Of a DNA stretch of 35,507 nt, positions 27,114 to 35,374 are shown in pieces (within the stretch, counting starts at the first letter, position 1; every line of letters starts with the position of its first letter). The position numbers and the translations under genes are program-made. Below the pieces are notes generated by a model. That model saw only the letters and a list, made by a program, of their open reading frames with translations. It did no database searches and had not been told where the DNA came from. The stretch lies in contig CACNVM010000008.1 in the NCBI GenBank assembly GCA_902623915.1, positions 1 to 35,507 of the forward strand, read 5' to 3'. This DNA is from an uncultured Pelagibacteraceae bacterium (GTDB lineage: Bacteria > Pseudomonadota > Alphaproteobacteria > Pelagibacterales > Pelagibacteraceae).

Positions 27114-27777
27114 ATATCATATTTTGGTAGTTGATGATGACGATAAAATAAGATCGCTTATTAAACAGTATCTTGTTGAAAAGGGTTTTTTAATATCTAC
27201 AGCTGGCAACGCTGAGAATGCAAAAAAGATGATAGAAATATTTAATTTTAATTTGATAATTTTAGATGTGATGATGCCTGGTCAAAGCGGATATGATCTC
27301 ACTAAGGAGCTAAAGGAGTCTAAGAATATTCCAATAATATTATTGACCGCTAAAGGTGAAGTTGAAAATAGAATTCATGGTTTAGAACTTGGTGCGGATG
27401 ATTATCTTGGAAAACCTTTCGATCCTAAAGAACTTTTATTAAGGGTCAAAAATGTAATAAAAATGAACCTTGATCCAAATAAAGTTCTTTCAAGTAAAAT
27501 TGGTGAGGCAGAGTTAAATTTAAATAGAATGATCATCAAGCTAAAAAATAAAGTAAAAAAAATTAATTTATCTGAAAAAAAAGTTTTAACAAAAATGCTA
27601 TCATCACCAGGGAAAATTTTTTCTAGATTAGAAATCGGTAAAATTGCCAATATAACCAAAGAACGTTCAATAGATGTAATGATAACTAGATTAAGAAAAA
27701 AAATTGAACTAGATCCAAAAAATCCAAAGTTTTTACAAACAATAAGAGGTTCAGGATATGTTTTATGGGTTAAATAA
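27100..27777 (+). CDS. ompR: OmpR-family response regulator (PetR/OmpR-like)
   Basis: The receiver domain is intact: acidic pocket D12 and D13 (VVDDDD), phospho-acceptor D56 (ILDVMMPG), T83 (LLTAKGE) and K105 (LGKPFDP). The C-terminal winged helix (about 130-225) has LSEKKVLTKMLSSPGKIFSR, RSIDVMITRLRKKIE and IRGSGYVLWVK, typical of OmpR/PhoB DNA-binding domains. The 225-residue length is usual. It overlaps the MarR-type gene by 14 bases and the kinase by 20, so kinase and regulator should be cognate. Target genes are not visible. Confidence 0.94.
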   Translation: MEKNKYHILVVDDDDKIRSLIKQYLVEKGFLISTAGNAENAKKMIEIFNFNLIILDVMMPGQSGYDLTKELKESKNIPIILLTAKGEVENRIHGLELGADDYLGKPFDPKELLLRVKNVIKMNLDPNKVLSSKIGEAELNLNRMIIKLKNKVKKINLSEKKVLTKMLSSPGKIFSRLEIGKIANITKERSIDVMITRLRKKIELDPKNPKFLQTIRGSGYVLWVK

Positions 27778-29080
27778 TTTTATTAAAAAAATATTTCCTA
27801 AGAGATTATTTTATAGGGCTTTAATAATAGTTGCAGCACCGGTAATAATTCTTCAAATAATAATTAGTATAGTTTTTTTTGATAGTATTTGGATAAAAGC
27901 TAACAAAGGAATGACAAGATCTTTGGTAAGTGAGATAGAAACGTTATTTGATGTTTATAAGTCTAATCAGACTAAAGAAAATATAAAACAAATTACTGAT
28001 CTTTACAAAAAAAATTTTGATTTTGTAATTAATATTAAATCTGATGAATTGCTCCCAGATACAAGATCAGATAGGCGTTTTAGTCCAATGGACAGATCAC
28101 TTCGAAGAGAAATGAAAAGCACGTTTCAAAATAATTTTTGGTTTGATACCGTTACCTATATAGATTTAGTTGATCTAAGAATAAAAACAAATAACGAAGT
28201 TATTCAAATATTCTTCCCAAAAGATAAGATTGCTCCTTCATCTGTCAGAGTTTTTGTCCTTTGGTTAACTGTCCCCTCTCTGCTTTTAATCACAATTGCA
28301 TTAATTTTTTTAAAAAATCAAACAAGACCTCTTGTTAAATTATCTAAGGCTGCAGAAAGATTTGGGAAAGGAGAATTGGTCGATGATTTAAGACCTTCAG
28401 GTGCATTAGAAATCAGAAAAGCTACTTATGAATTTGATAGAATGATGAAAAGAATTAATAGACATTTGGCTCAAAGATCTGAAATGTTATCAGGAATAAG
28501 TCATGATTTAAGAACTCCTCTCACAAGATTAAAATTACAGTTAGCCATGATGGATAAAAAAGATCTGGCCGAAAAAATGACAAATGACATTGATGAAATG
28601 GAAAAAATGTTAAGTGATTATTTACAATATGCAAAATCACAATCTGAAGAAAATTCAAAAAAAATTAATTTAAGCAATATGATCACTGAAATACTTAAAA
28701 ATTACGATAAAAATAAATATGAATTTAAAAAAAGTGAAATAATAGAAATTGAAGGTAGAGAGAACTTAATAAAAAGATGCATTACAAATATTATTGGAAA
28801 CGGTCTCGCATATGGTGATAAAATTAAAATTCAAATTAAGAAATCCATTAATGGCGGTATTATTATTATCGAGGATAATGGCCCAGGAATACCCGAAAGT
28901 GAATTCTTAAATGTTTTTAAACCTTTTTATAGAATAGATAAAAGTAGAGGGCTAAATAAATCTGGAGTAGGTCTTGGTTTATCAATTTCACAAGACATCG
29001 TTAAATCTCATGGGGGAAAGATTACGTTATCAAAAAGTAAAATGGGTGGTTTATTGGTTAAAATTTCTTTACCTTTTTGA
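27758..29080 (+). CDS. envZ: EnvZ-type membrane sensor histidine kinase
   Basis: The 440-residue protein has two transmembrane segments (about 19-43 and 162-185) around a periplasmic domain of about 115 residues. A HAMP linker follows (RPLVKLSKAAERFGKGE). The H box is MLSGISHDLRTPLTRLKL with H249, the EnvZ version. The ATPase domain has NIIGNGLAYG (N box), IIIEDNGPGIPES (G1), FKPFYRID (F box) and GVGLGLSISQDIV (G2). It would phosphorylate the response regulator encoded just upstream. The start overlaps that gene by 20 bases. The stop overlaps the convergent UbiK gene by 12. Signal is unknown. Confidence 0.94.
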   Translation: MFYGLNNFIKKIFPKRLFYRALIIVAAPVIILQIIISIVFFDSIWIKANKGMTRSLVSEIETLFDVYKSNQTKENIKQITDLYKKNFDFVINIKSDELLPDTRSDRRFSPMDRSLRREMKSTFQNNFWFDTVTYIDLVDLRIKTNNEVIQIFFPKDKIAPSSVRVFVLWLTVPSLLLITIALIFLKNQTRPLVKLSKAAERFGKGELVDDLRPSGALEIRKATYEFDRMMKRINRHLAQRSEMLSGISHDLRTPLTRLKLQLAMMDKKDLAEKMTNDIDEMEKMLSDYLQYAKSQSEENSKKINLSNMITEILKNYDKNKYEFKKSEIIEIEGRENLIKRCITNIIGNGLAYGDKIKIQIKKSINGGIIIIEDNGPGIPESEFLNVFKPFYRIDKSRGLNKSGVGLGLSISQDIVKSHGGKITLSKSKMGGLLVKISLPF

Positions 29081-29296
29081 TTTTTTTTTAAGGTTTGTTA
29101 TTTCTTTTTGTTGTTTCTCTATTATTTTTTTAAGAACATTGAACTCATCTCTAGTTACTAAATCTAATTTACTTGCGAATTTCTCTTTATTAAATTTTAC
29201 AGATGTTAAAACTCCCTTAGCAATATCTTGAGAAGTAAGTACCCCTGTTTCGATCAAACCAGATAACATTTTTAAAAGCTTTTCAGAATTATTCAT
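29069..29296 (-). CDS. ubiK: UbiK/YqiC-like BMFP-domain protein
   Basis: The 75-residue protein fits the BMFP family: a helical N-terminal part, then FASKLDLVTRDEFNVLKKIIEK (start near residue 40), the family signature around LDLVTRxEF, and a C-terminal coiled coil ending in KKKSKR. UbiK in E. coli assists aerobic ubiquinone synthesis by binding UbiJ and lipids; alphaproteobacterial members are less studied. The 12-base overlap with the kinase gene is antisense. Its position is 56 bases from divergent lgt. Confidence 0.85.
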   Translation of the reverse strand: MNNSEKLLKMLSGLIETGVLTSQDIAKGVLTSVKFNKEKFASKLDLVTRDEFNVLKKIIEKQQKEITNLKKKSKR

Positions 29297-29352
29297 TTAA
29301 CTCACTTTAAATTATAAGTAATTTAATTTCAATTATGATAAATTAAATTAAA

Positions 29353-30147
29353 ATGATAGTTCATAACTTTGATCCGGTATTTATTGACTTTGGAATAATC
29401 GAGATACGTTGGTACTCGCTGGCTTATATATTTGGTATTTTATTTGGGTGGTGGTATGGGAAAAGATTAATAAAAAAACAATTAGAAAAAAAACTAGTCG
29501 ATATATACAGTCTTAAATATGATGATTTAGTTACGTATATAATTATTGGTGTGATTGTGGGAGGAAGATTAGGTTACGTTTTCTTCTATAATTTTAATTT
29601 TTATCTAGAAAACTTATTTGAGATTTTCAAAATATGGAAAGGGGGTATGTCTTTCCATGGTGGTTTTATAGGTGTAGCTTTAAGTATTTTAATATTTTCA
29701 AAAAAAAATGATCTAAACCATCGTGTTTATTTTGATAACATTTCTGCTGTTGCTCCTATTGGATTATTTTTGGGAAGGATATCAAATTTTATAAATGGTG
29801 AGCTTTATGGTACCGAAACACAAAAACCTTGGGGTGTAGTATTTCCAAAAATTGATGGTTTAATTAGGCATCCATCCCAGATTTATGAAGCTCTCCTTGA
29901 GGGAATATTTCTTTTTATAATCTTAAATTTAATTATTTTATTTAGGAGGAATAAGCCTGGCTTAATTTCTGGATTATTTTTAATTTTATATGGTTTTTTT
30001 AGGATCATTTGTGAAAATTTTAGAGAGCCTGATAGTCACATTGGTTATATTTTCCAAGATTATAGTGTAGGGACACTATTAAGTTTTGTAATGATATTAT
30101 TTGGAATATTGTATTCATTAAGGATAATTAATGCAAAGAAGAATTGA
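29353..30147 (+). CDS. lgt: Prolipoprotein diacylglyceryl transferase
   Basis: Lgt adds diacylglycerol from phosphatidylglycerol to the lipobox cysteine of prelipoproteins. The 264-residue protein has about seven membrane segments. GGMSFHGGFIGV (98-109) contains the essential HGG histidine, GRISNFINGELYG (141-153) is the Lgt signature, RHPSQIYEALLEG (172-184) follows, and FREPD carries the conserved late arginine. Length is slightly below the E. coli 291. It shares a 17-base overlap with midA. Substrate lipid would come from PgsA, encoded 5 kb away. Confidence 0.97.
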   Translation: MIVHNFDPVFIDFGIIEIRWYSLAYIFGILFGWWYGKRLIKKQLEKKLVDIYSLKYDDLVTYIIIGVIVGGRLGYVFFYNFNFYLENLFEIFKIWKGGMSFHGGFIGVALSILIFSKKNDLNHRVYFDNISAVAPIGLFLGRISNFINGELYGTETQKPWGVVFPKIDGLIRHPSQIYEALLEGIFLFIILNLIILFRRNKPGLISGLFLILYGFFRIICENFREPDSHIGYIFQDYSVGTLLSFVMILFGILYSLRIINAKKN

Positions 30148-31195
30148 TAAAAATTTTTTTAAGGATAAATCAATTCCAATTGATTTATTTCTGGATAAAA
30201 TTCTTTACCATAAAAAACTAGGATATTATCAAAAGAAAAATCCATTTGGAAAAAGAGGTGATTTTGTAACTGCACCAAATATTTCAAATGTTTTTTCTGA
30301 AATGATTGCAATCTGGTTTGTGAGTTTTTGGGAAAATTTGAATAGACCTGATAAAATAAACTTTATTGAATTAGGTCCTGGGAATGGTGATTTCGCCTTA
30401 TCATTAATTAATACAATAAAAAGATTCCCAAATTTATCAAAGGCTACCAAAATTTATTTATATGAGAGAAGTGAAAAACTCATTGGAATTCAGAAGAAAA
30501 AAATAAATTCGAGAAAAGTATCATGGATTAAGAATTTTGACCGTATCAATGATGGTCCTGTTATTTTTTTTGGCAATGAGTTTTTAGATGCCTTGCCTAT
30601 CAAACAGTTTAAAAAAATTAAAAATAATATTTATGAAAAACATGTCTTAATCAAAAATAAAAAAATTAATTTTATTTTGAAAAAAGCTTCAAAGGTCAAT
30701 ATTAAAAAGCTAAGAAATTATAACCTTCTTGATGATGATGGAATTATTGAATATCCTGTATTTGGTTTTAAAGAGCTCGATAAAGTGTGTAGTAAAATAA
30801 GGGAGCTAAATGGTGGAGCGCTATTTATTGATTATGGATATTACTCTAAAAAAAATATTGATACTTTACAATCTGTATTTAAGCATAACTTTAATGACTT
30901 GAGTAAAAACGTTAGCAACTCAGACGTAACGTCACTAGTAAATTTTGATTTATATAGAAAATACTTTATTAAAAACGACTTATATGTTGAAAAAATTATT
31001 ACTCAGAGTGAATTTCTTCAAAAAATGGGTATTTTAGAAAGGTATAAAATTTTATCTGACAAAATGAATAATAAAAAGAAAATTAATTTACATTCAAGGA
31101 TACAGAGGTTGATAAACCCAACAATGATGGGGCAAACTTTTAAAGTAATTTTTACTAAAGACAAAAAATGCAAATTTTCTCTAGCTTTTAGATAA
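30131..31195 (+). CDS. midA: SAM-dependent methyltransferase, MidA/NDUFAF7 family
   Basis: The 354-residue protein matches the MidA/NDUFAF7 (DUF185) family. Marks are the N-terminal LGYYQKKNPFGKRGDFVTAP (start near 36), the SAM motif FIELGPGNGDFALSL, EFLDALPIKQF, and FIDYGYY. Mitochondrial NDUFAF7 dimethylates an arginine of the complex I subunit NDUFS2 (NuoD homologue), so a role in NADH dehydrogenase assembly is likely, though not shown for bacteria of this type. The TAATG junction with pgeF couples the two genes. Confidence 0.93.
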   Translation: MQRRIDKNFFKDKSIPIDLFLDKILYHKKLGYYQKKNPFGKRGDFVTAPNISNVFSEMIAIWFVSFWENLNRPDKINFIELGPGNGDFALSLINTIKRFPNLSKATKIYLYERSEKLIGIQKKKINSRKVSWIKNFDRINDGPVIFFGNEFLDALPIKQFKKIKNNIYEKHVLIKNKKINFILKKASKVNIKKLRNYNLLDDDGIIEYPVFGFKELDKVCSKIRELNGGALFIDYGYYSKKNIDTLQSVFKHNFNDLSKNVSNSDVTSLVNFDLYRKYFIKNDLYVEKIITQSEFLQKMGILERYKILSDKMNNKKKINLHSRIQRLINPTMMGQTFKVIFTKDKKCKFSLAFR

Positions 31196-31965
31196 TGTTT
31201 TACTCTAGTAATTTAAAAAAAATTAACCAAATTAAACATTGTTTTTTTTCAAGAAAGAATGGAAATTCTTTAGGAATTTATAAAAGTCTTAATTGTGGTA
31301 TTGGCAGTAAAGATAAAAAGGAAATAGTAGAAAAAAATTTATGTGCTGTCGCAAAAAAGCTCGATGTAAAACGTGAAAAATTGGTACTAATGAATCAAAC
31401 TCACAGTAATAGAGTATCAATTTTAAATAATGAAAATGAAAAACTTAGGGTTAATGCTGATGCGATACTAACAGAAAAAGTAAATTTGGCTTTAGGGGTT
31501 TTAACAGCAGATTGTGCTCCGATATTAATTTACGAAATTAAAAAAGAAATTATCGGTTGTATCCATGCAGGATGGAAAGGTGCAATAGGCGGTATAATAG
31601 AAAATACTATTGATAAAGTAATTAAAATGGGTGGAAATCCAAAAAGTATAGTCGCTGCAGTAGGTCCCTGTATTAGTCAGAAGAGCTATAATGTAAAAAA
31701 AGATTTTTATTTAGAATTTAAAGAAAAAATAGAAAATAGTGATTCTTTTTTTATCAAAAAGGAAAATGACTCATTCCTTTTTGATTTAAGAGCTTTTGTA
31801 ACAAAAAAATTGAATAAAAATGGTGTTTTGCAAGTGGATAACATTAATTTGGATAGTTTTGCAATGACTGATGAATATTTTAGCCATAGAAGGGCCAAAA
31901 AGTTGGGCGAGAATGATTACGGAAGATGTATATCAGTAATTAAGAAAACTGATGTACAAAATTAA
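31195..31965 (+). CDS. pgeF: PgeF/YfiH-type multicopper oxidase-like protein (peptidoglycan editing factor)
   Basis: The 256-residue protein has the Cu-oxidase_4 pattern: MNQTHSNRV with H70, LTADCAPILI with C107, and IHAGWKGAI with H124, the metal-binding triad, plus GPCISQKSYNV. PgeF in E. coli removes wrongly incorporated L-Ser from peptidoglycan precursors; others in the family show purine-nucleoside phosphorylase or laccase activity. The ATG overlaps the midA stop by one base. Confidence 0.94.
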   Translation: MFYSSNLKKINQIKHCFFSRKNGNSLGIYKSLNCGIGSKDKKEIVEKNLCAVAKKLDVKREKLVLMNQTHSNRVSILNNENEKLRVNADAILTEKVNLALGVLTADCAPILIYEIKKEIIGCIHAGWKGAIGGIIENTIDKVIKMGGNPKSIVAAVGPCISQKSYNVKKDFYLEFKEKIENSDSFFIKKENDSFLFDLRAFVTKKLNKNGVLQVDNINLDSFAMTDEYFSHRRAKKLGENDYGRCISVIKKTDVQN

Positions 31966-31994
31966 TTGAAACCCTTATTCATTGGATGTATAAA
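31966..31994 (+). promoter_or_regulatory. Sigma70 promoter of prs
   Basis: TTGAAA (31966-31971) and TATAAA (31989-31994) are separated by exactly 17 bases and lie directly behind the pgeF stop. The -10 ends 12 bases before the prs ATG at 32007, so the 5' leader should be about 6 bases. The promoter covers the upstream ATG at 31986, which argues against that codon as the start. Confidence 0.65.
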
Positions 31995-32006
31995 GTAAAT
32001 GTCCTA

Positions 32007-32939
32007 ATGAAAATTTTATCAGGAACAAGTAACCCCACACTAAGTAAAAGTATATCGAGGTATCTTAAAACCAAGCTAATTAACACAAATATTAAAAAGT
32101 TTGCAGATGGTGAAATCTATGTTGAAATTAATGAGAACATAAGAGGTAACAGCGTTTTTGTTATTCAGTCTAGTGCTACTCCTGCTAATGATAATCTTAT
32201 GGAGCTTCTTTTATGTATTGATGCTTTAAGAAGATCCTCTGCCAAAAATATTACTGCAGTGATTCCATACTTTGGTTACGCAAGACAAGATAGAAAAGTT
32301 GTTCCTAGAACTTCAATTTCAGCAAAACTAGTTTCTAATCTTATAACTAATGCTGGTGCAAACAGAGTTGTCACGGTTGATTTGCATGCGGGACAAATAC
32401 AAGGTTTTTTTGATATGCCAGTTGATAATTTGTTTACGACTCCATTATTTTCTAGGTACATAAAAAAAAATATCAAAAGTAGAAATTTTATTTGTGTATC
32501 ACCAGATGCAGGCGCAATTGAGAGAACAAGAGCTTTAGCAACAAAAATTAATGCTGACTTGGCAATTATAGATAAGAGAAGACCAGAGCCAGGAAAATCA
32601 AAAGTTATGAATATTATTGGAAATGTAAAAGGTAAAGATTGTATAATCATAGATGATATAATTGATAGTGGAGGGACTATCATAAATGCAGCCGATGCCC
32701 TTATGAAAAAAGGTGCAAAAAGTGTTTATGTATTTATTTCACACGCGGTACTAAGTGGAAACGCTATTAAGAATATTCAAAAATCAAAAATTAAGAAATT
32801 AATTATTACAGATACAATCGATAATACAAAAAAAATTAATAAATCTAATAAAATACAAGTTTTATCTATAGCGCAGCTTATGGCTGAGGCTATAAAAAGG
32901 ATTTCAAATTCAACATCAGTATCTAGCCTATTCAATTAG
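32007..32939 (+). CDS. prs: Ribose-phosphate pyrophosphokinase (PRPP synthetase)
   Basis: Prs makes PRPP for nucleotide, histidine and tryptophan synthesis. The 310-residue form starts at MKILSGTSNPTLS, matching the family N-terminus; an in-frame ATG at 31986 lies inside the promoter and would add seven residues. Key parts are RKVVPRTSISAKL (ATP site), VTVDLHAGQIQGFFDMPVDN, the flexible loop KRRPEPGKS, and the PRPP-binding loop CIIIDDIIDSGGTI. It feeds the pathways served by carAB and guaC. Confidence 0.97.
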   Translation: MKILSGTSNPTLSKSISRYLKTKLINTNIKKFADGEIYVEINENIRGNSVFVIQSSATPANDNLMELLLCIDALRRSSAKNITAVIPYFGYARQDRKVVPRTSISAKLVSNLITNAGANRVVTVDLHAGQIQGFFDMPVDNLFTTPLFSRYIKKNIKSRNFICVSPDAGAIERTRALATKINADLAIIDKRRPEPGKSKVMNIIGNVKGKDCIIIDDIIDSGGTIINAADALMKKGAKSVYVFISHAVLSGNAIKNIQKSKIKKLIITDTIDNTKKINKSNKIQVLSIAQLMAEAIKRISNSTSVSSLFN

Positions 32940-32942
32940 CGC

Positions 32943-32970
32943 TTGTTTTATTTCAAAGTTGGGTTATAAA
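32943..32970 (+). promoter_or_regulatory. Putative promoter of rplY
   Basis: TTGTTT (32943-32948) and TATAAA (32965-32970) are 16 bases apart in the 43-base gap after prs. The -10 ends 12 bases before the rplY ATG, the same spacing as at prs, again predicting a leader of about 6 bases. The -35 is weaker than at prs. Confidence 0.5.
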
Positions 32971-32982
32971 TTGCTGTTTCAA

Positions 32983-33732
32983 ATGACAAATAATTTAAAA
33001 GCGACTAAAAGAGAGTCAAAAACATCTGGAGATTTGAATAACCTTCGATCAAAAGGATTTATTCCGGCGATTCTGTACGGTGGAAATAACCCAAGTTTAA
33101 AAATAAGTATTGATGAGAAACTTTTAAACAAAGTTTTTAGTTCTGACTCATTTCTTTCAACTGTAATAGATTTAAATATAGATGGACAAACTGAGAAAGT
33201 AATTCCACGAGATATTTCCTATCATGTAATTTCTGATAAACCTATACATATAGATTTTATGAGAATAACCAAAGGTTCAAAAATAATTTTACAAATACCT
33301 GTTATTTTTAAAAATAATAAAGATTGCCCAGGATTAAAAAGTGGAGGTGTATTAAACATTGTACGAAGGAAAGTGGAATTAAGTTGCTCAGCAGAAAATA
33401 TTCCTGAAAATATTATTGTAGATTTAGCTAATCTTGAAATTGGAGCGAGTATAAAAATTTCATCAGTAAAGCTTCCAGAAAATGCTCAACCAACAATCAC
33501 TGATAGAGATTTTGTAGTAGCAACTATTGCTGCTCCGACAATCGTCAAAGAGCCTGAAAAACCTGCGGAAGATGTTCCTGCAGAAGGAACTGAGGGCGAA
33601 GCTGCTGCTGCAGAAGGTGGAGAAACAGCAGTCCCTTCTAAAGAGGGTGATGCAGCCAAAAAAGAAGACAAAGGTAAAGACGCTGCTGGTGATAAAAAGC
33701 CTGCTAGTGAAAAAAAACAAGAAAAAAAATAA
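32983..33732 (+). CDS. rplY: 50S ribosomal protein L25 (CTC/TL5 form)
   Basis: L25 binds 5S rRNA. This 249-residue protein is the long, two-domain form: N-terminal L25 domain (LKATKRESKTSGDLNNLRSKG, then IPAILYGGN) and the C-terminal beta domain (IPVIFKNNKDCPGLKSGGVLN to about 180). A tail of about 65 residues rich in Ala, Glu, Lys, Gly and Pro follows and is probably disordered. The ATG at 32983 gives the family start MTNNLKATKRES; the TTG at 32959 overlaps the promoter. pth follows after 6 bases, a common pair. Confidence 0.95.
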   Translation: MTNNLKATKRESKTSGDLNNLRSKGFIPAILYGGNNPSLKISIDEKLLNKVFSSDSFLSTVIDLNIDGQTEKVIPRDISYHVISDKPIHIDFMRITKGSKIILQIPVIFKNNKDCPGLKSGGVLNIVRRKVELSCSAENIPENIIVDLANLEIGASIKISSVKLPENAQPTITDRDFVVATIAAPTIVKEPEKPAEDVPAEGTEGEAAAAEGGETAVPSKEGDAAKKEDKGKDAAGDKKPASEKKQEKK

Positions 33733-33738
33733 ATCAAT

Positions 33739-34311
33739 ATGTTATTATTAGTAGGTTTAGGAAACCCGGGTCCAAATTACGATAACAACAGACACAATAT
33801 TGGATTTAAAGTTATTGACGCAATCAATCAACAATTTAGTCTTTCAAAACAAAAACCAAAGTTCAAAGGTCTTCTTACAACTGGAAATATTGACAATAAA
33901 AAAGTTTACGCAATAAAACCATTAACATTTATGAACAACTCAGGAACTTGTATTAAAGAGTTAATAGAATATTTTAAAATAGATGCGAAGAATGTTTTTG
34001 TTTTTCATGATGACCTAGACATAGACCTTGGTAAAGTAAAAGCAAAATTCGGTGGAAGTAGTGCAGGTCATCACGGTATAGAATCAATAGATAAATCAAT
34101 TGGGAAAGACTACTCAAGAGTAAGAATAGGAATTGGCCATCCAAAAAATGGAAAAAAAGTTGACACACATGTTCTTGAGGACTTTAGTGAAAACGAGGAA
34201 GATAGAATTAAAGATATAACCGAAAATATTGTAAAACTTATTCCAACTTTAATTGAAAAAAAAATTGATATTTTTTCTAGTAAGGTGAACGAAAATCTTA
34301 ATGGGATTTAA
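33739..34311 (+). CDS. pth: Peptidyl-tRNA hydrolase
   Basis: Pth recycles peptidyl-tRNAs. The 190-residue protein has GLGNPGPNYDNNRHNIGF with N9 and the catalytic H19, KPLTFMNNSG with the conserved Asn, and VFHDDLDIDLGKVKAKFGGS with the conserved Asp, followed by AGHHGIESI. All expected residues are present. The 3' end overlaps ychF by 11 bases; rplY-pth-ychF is a widespread order. Confidence 0.97.
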   Translation: MLLLVGLGNPGPNYDNNRHNIGFKVIDAINQQFSLSKQKPKFKGLLTTGNIDNKKVYAIKPLTFMNNSGTCIKELIEYFKIDAKNVFVFHDDLDIDLGKVKAKFGGSSAGHHGIESIDKSIGKDYSRVRIGIGHPKNGKKVDTHVLEDFSENEEDRIKDITENIVKLIPTLIEKKIDIFSSKVNENLNGI

Positions 34312-35374
34312 ATGTGGAATAGTTGGATTGCCAAATGTTGGTAAGTCAACTTTGTTTAATGCCTTAACATCCTCTAAGAATGCACAAGCCGCAAATTTTC
34401 CTTTTTGCACAATAGACCCTAACATTGGGATTGTTGATGTTCCGGACGATAGACTTGATATTCTGCACAAATTGTCCAAATCCAAAAAAAAAATTAGTAC
34501 AAACATTACATTTGTTGATATTGCTGGTCTAGTAAAAGGAGCATCCAAAGGAGAAGGTTTGGGTAATAAGTTTTTATCACATATTAGAGAAGTTGATGCA
34601 ATTATTCATCTTGTAAGATGTTTTGACTCAACAAATATTCAGCACGTTAATAAAAAAATTGATCCAATAAGTGATTTGGAAACTATTAAAACAGAAATTT
34701 TGCTTTCAGATATAGGAATATTGGAAAAAAAACTAGAAAGAAATGCAAAAAAAAAGATGTCAGATAAAGAGATAATATTATTAAAGGAGGTTTTAAAAAA
34801 GTTAAACAACGGTGATGATATTAAAGAATATAACAACTATAAAAATTATAGTATTTTAAGGGATATAGGCTTAATATCTATCAAACCATATATAGTAGTT
34901 TGTAATGTTGATGAGGAAAATGTATCCAAAGGAAATAGTTACACTAGAGTATTAAAAGAAAAACTCCCCAATGAAAAATTAGTCATAATTTGTGCAGATA
35001 TAGAAGATCAAATTACTGAACTAAAATCAGATGAAAAAGATTTATATATGAAAAATATTGGTTTAGAAAAGACTGGACTTAATAAACTAATAAATACTGG
35101 TTACGATTTACTAAATTTAAATACTTTTTTCACTTCTGGCCCTGAGGAAACAAGAGCATGGACTATCAAAAAAAATACATTGGCGCCCCAGGCTGCTGCG
35201 GTTATACACACCGATTTTGAGAAAAAATTTATAAGAGCAGAAGCAGTTTCCTTCGAAGAATTTAAAAAGTACGGAAGTATTGAAAAAGCTAAAGAAAGTG
35301 GAAAACTTAGATTAGAGGGTAAAGATTATTTAGTAAAAGATGGGGATGTTTTATTTTTCAGAGTCAACCCTTGA
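34301..35374 (+). CDS. ychF: YchF/OLA1-type ribosome-binding ATPase
   Basis: The 357-residue Obg-family P-loop protein has GIVGLPNVGKSTLFNALT (G1, near 6-23), FPFCTIDPNIGIV (switch I), VDIAGLVKGASKGEGLG (G3) and, at the place of the GTP-specific NKxD, the sequence VCNVDEE, the change that gives YchF proteins ATP preference. The C-terminal TGS domain is intact (TRAWTIKKNTLAPQAAAVIH to FFRVNP). The last 24 bases are also antisense coding sequence for cytochrome c1. Confidence 0.97.
   Translation: MGFKCGIVGLPNVGKSTLFNALTSSKNAQAANFPFCTIDPNIGIVDVPDDRLDILHKLSKSKKKISTNITFVDIAGLVKGASKGEGLGNKFLSHIREVDAIIHLVRCFDSTNIQHVNKKIDPISDLETIKTEILLSDIGILEKKLERNAKKKMSDKEIILLKEVLKKLNNGDDIKEYNNYKNYSILRDIGLISIKPYIVVCNVDEENVSKGNSYTRVLKEKLPNEKLVIICADIEDQITELKSDEKDLYMKNIGLEKTGLNKLINTGYDLLNLNTFFTSGPEETRAWTIKKNTLAPQAAAVIHTDFEKKFIRAEAVSFEEFKKYGSIEKAKESGKLRLEGKDYLVKDGDVLFFRVNP

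Noticed and set aside
33463-33737. Open frames antisense or shifted to the rplY tail
   Set aside because: They follow from the low-complexity Ala/Glu/Lys repeat, which rarely contains stops in other frames; no start signals or known motifs.
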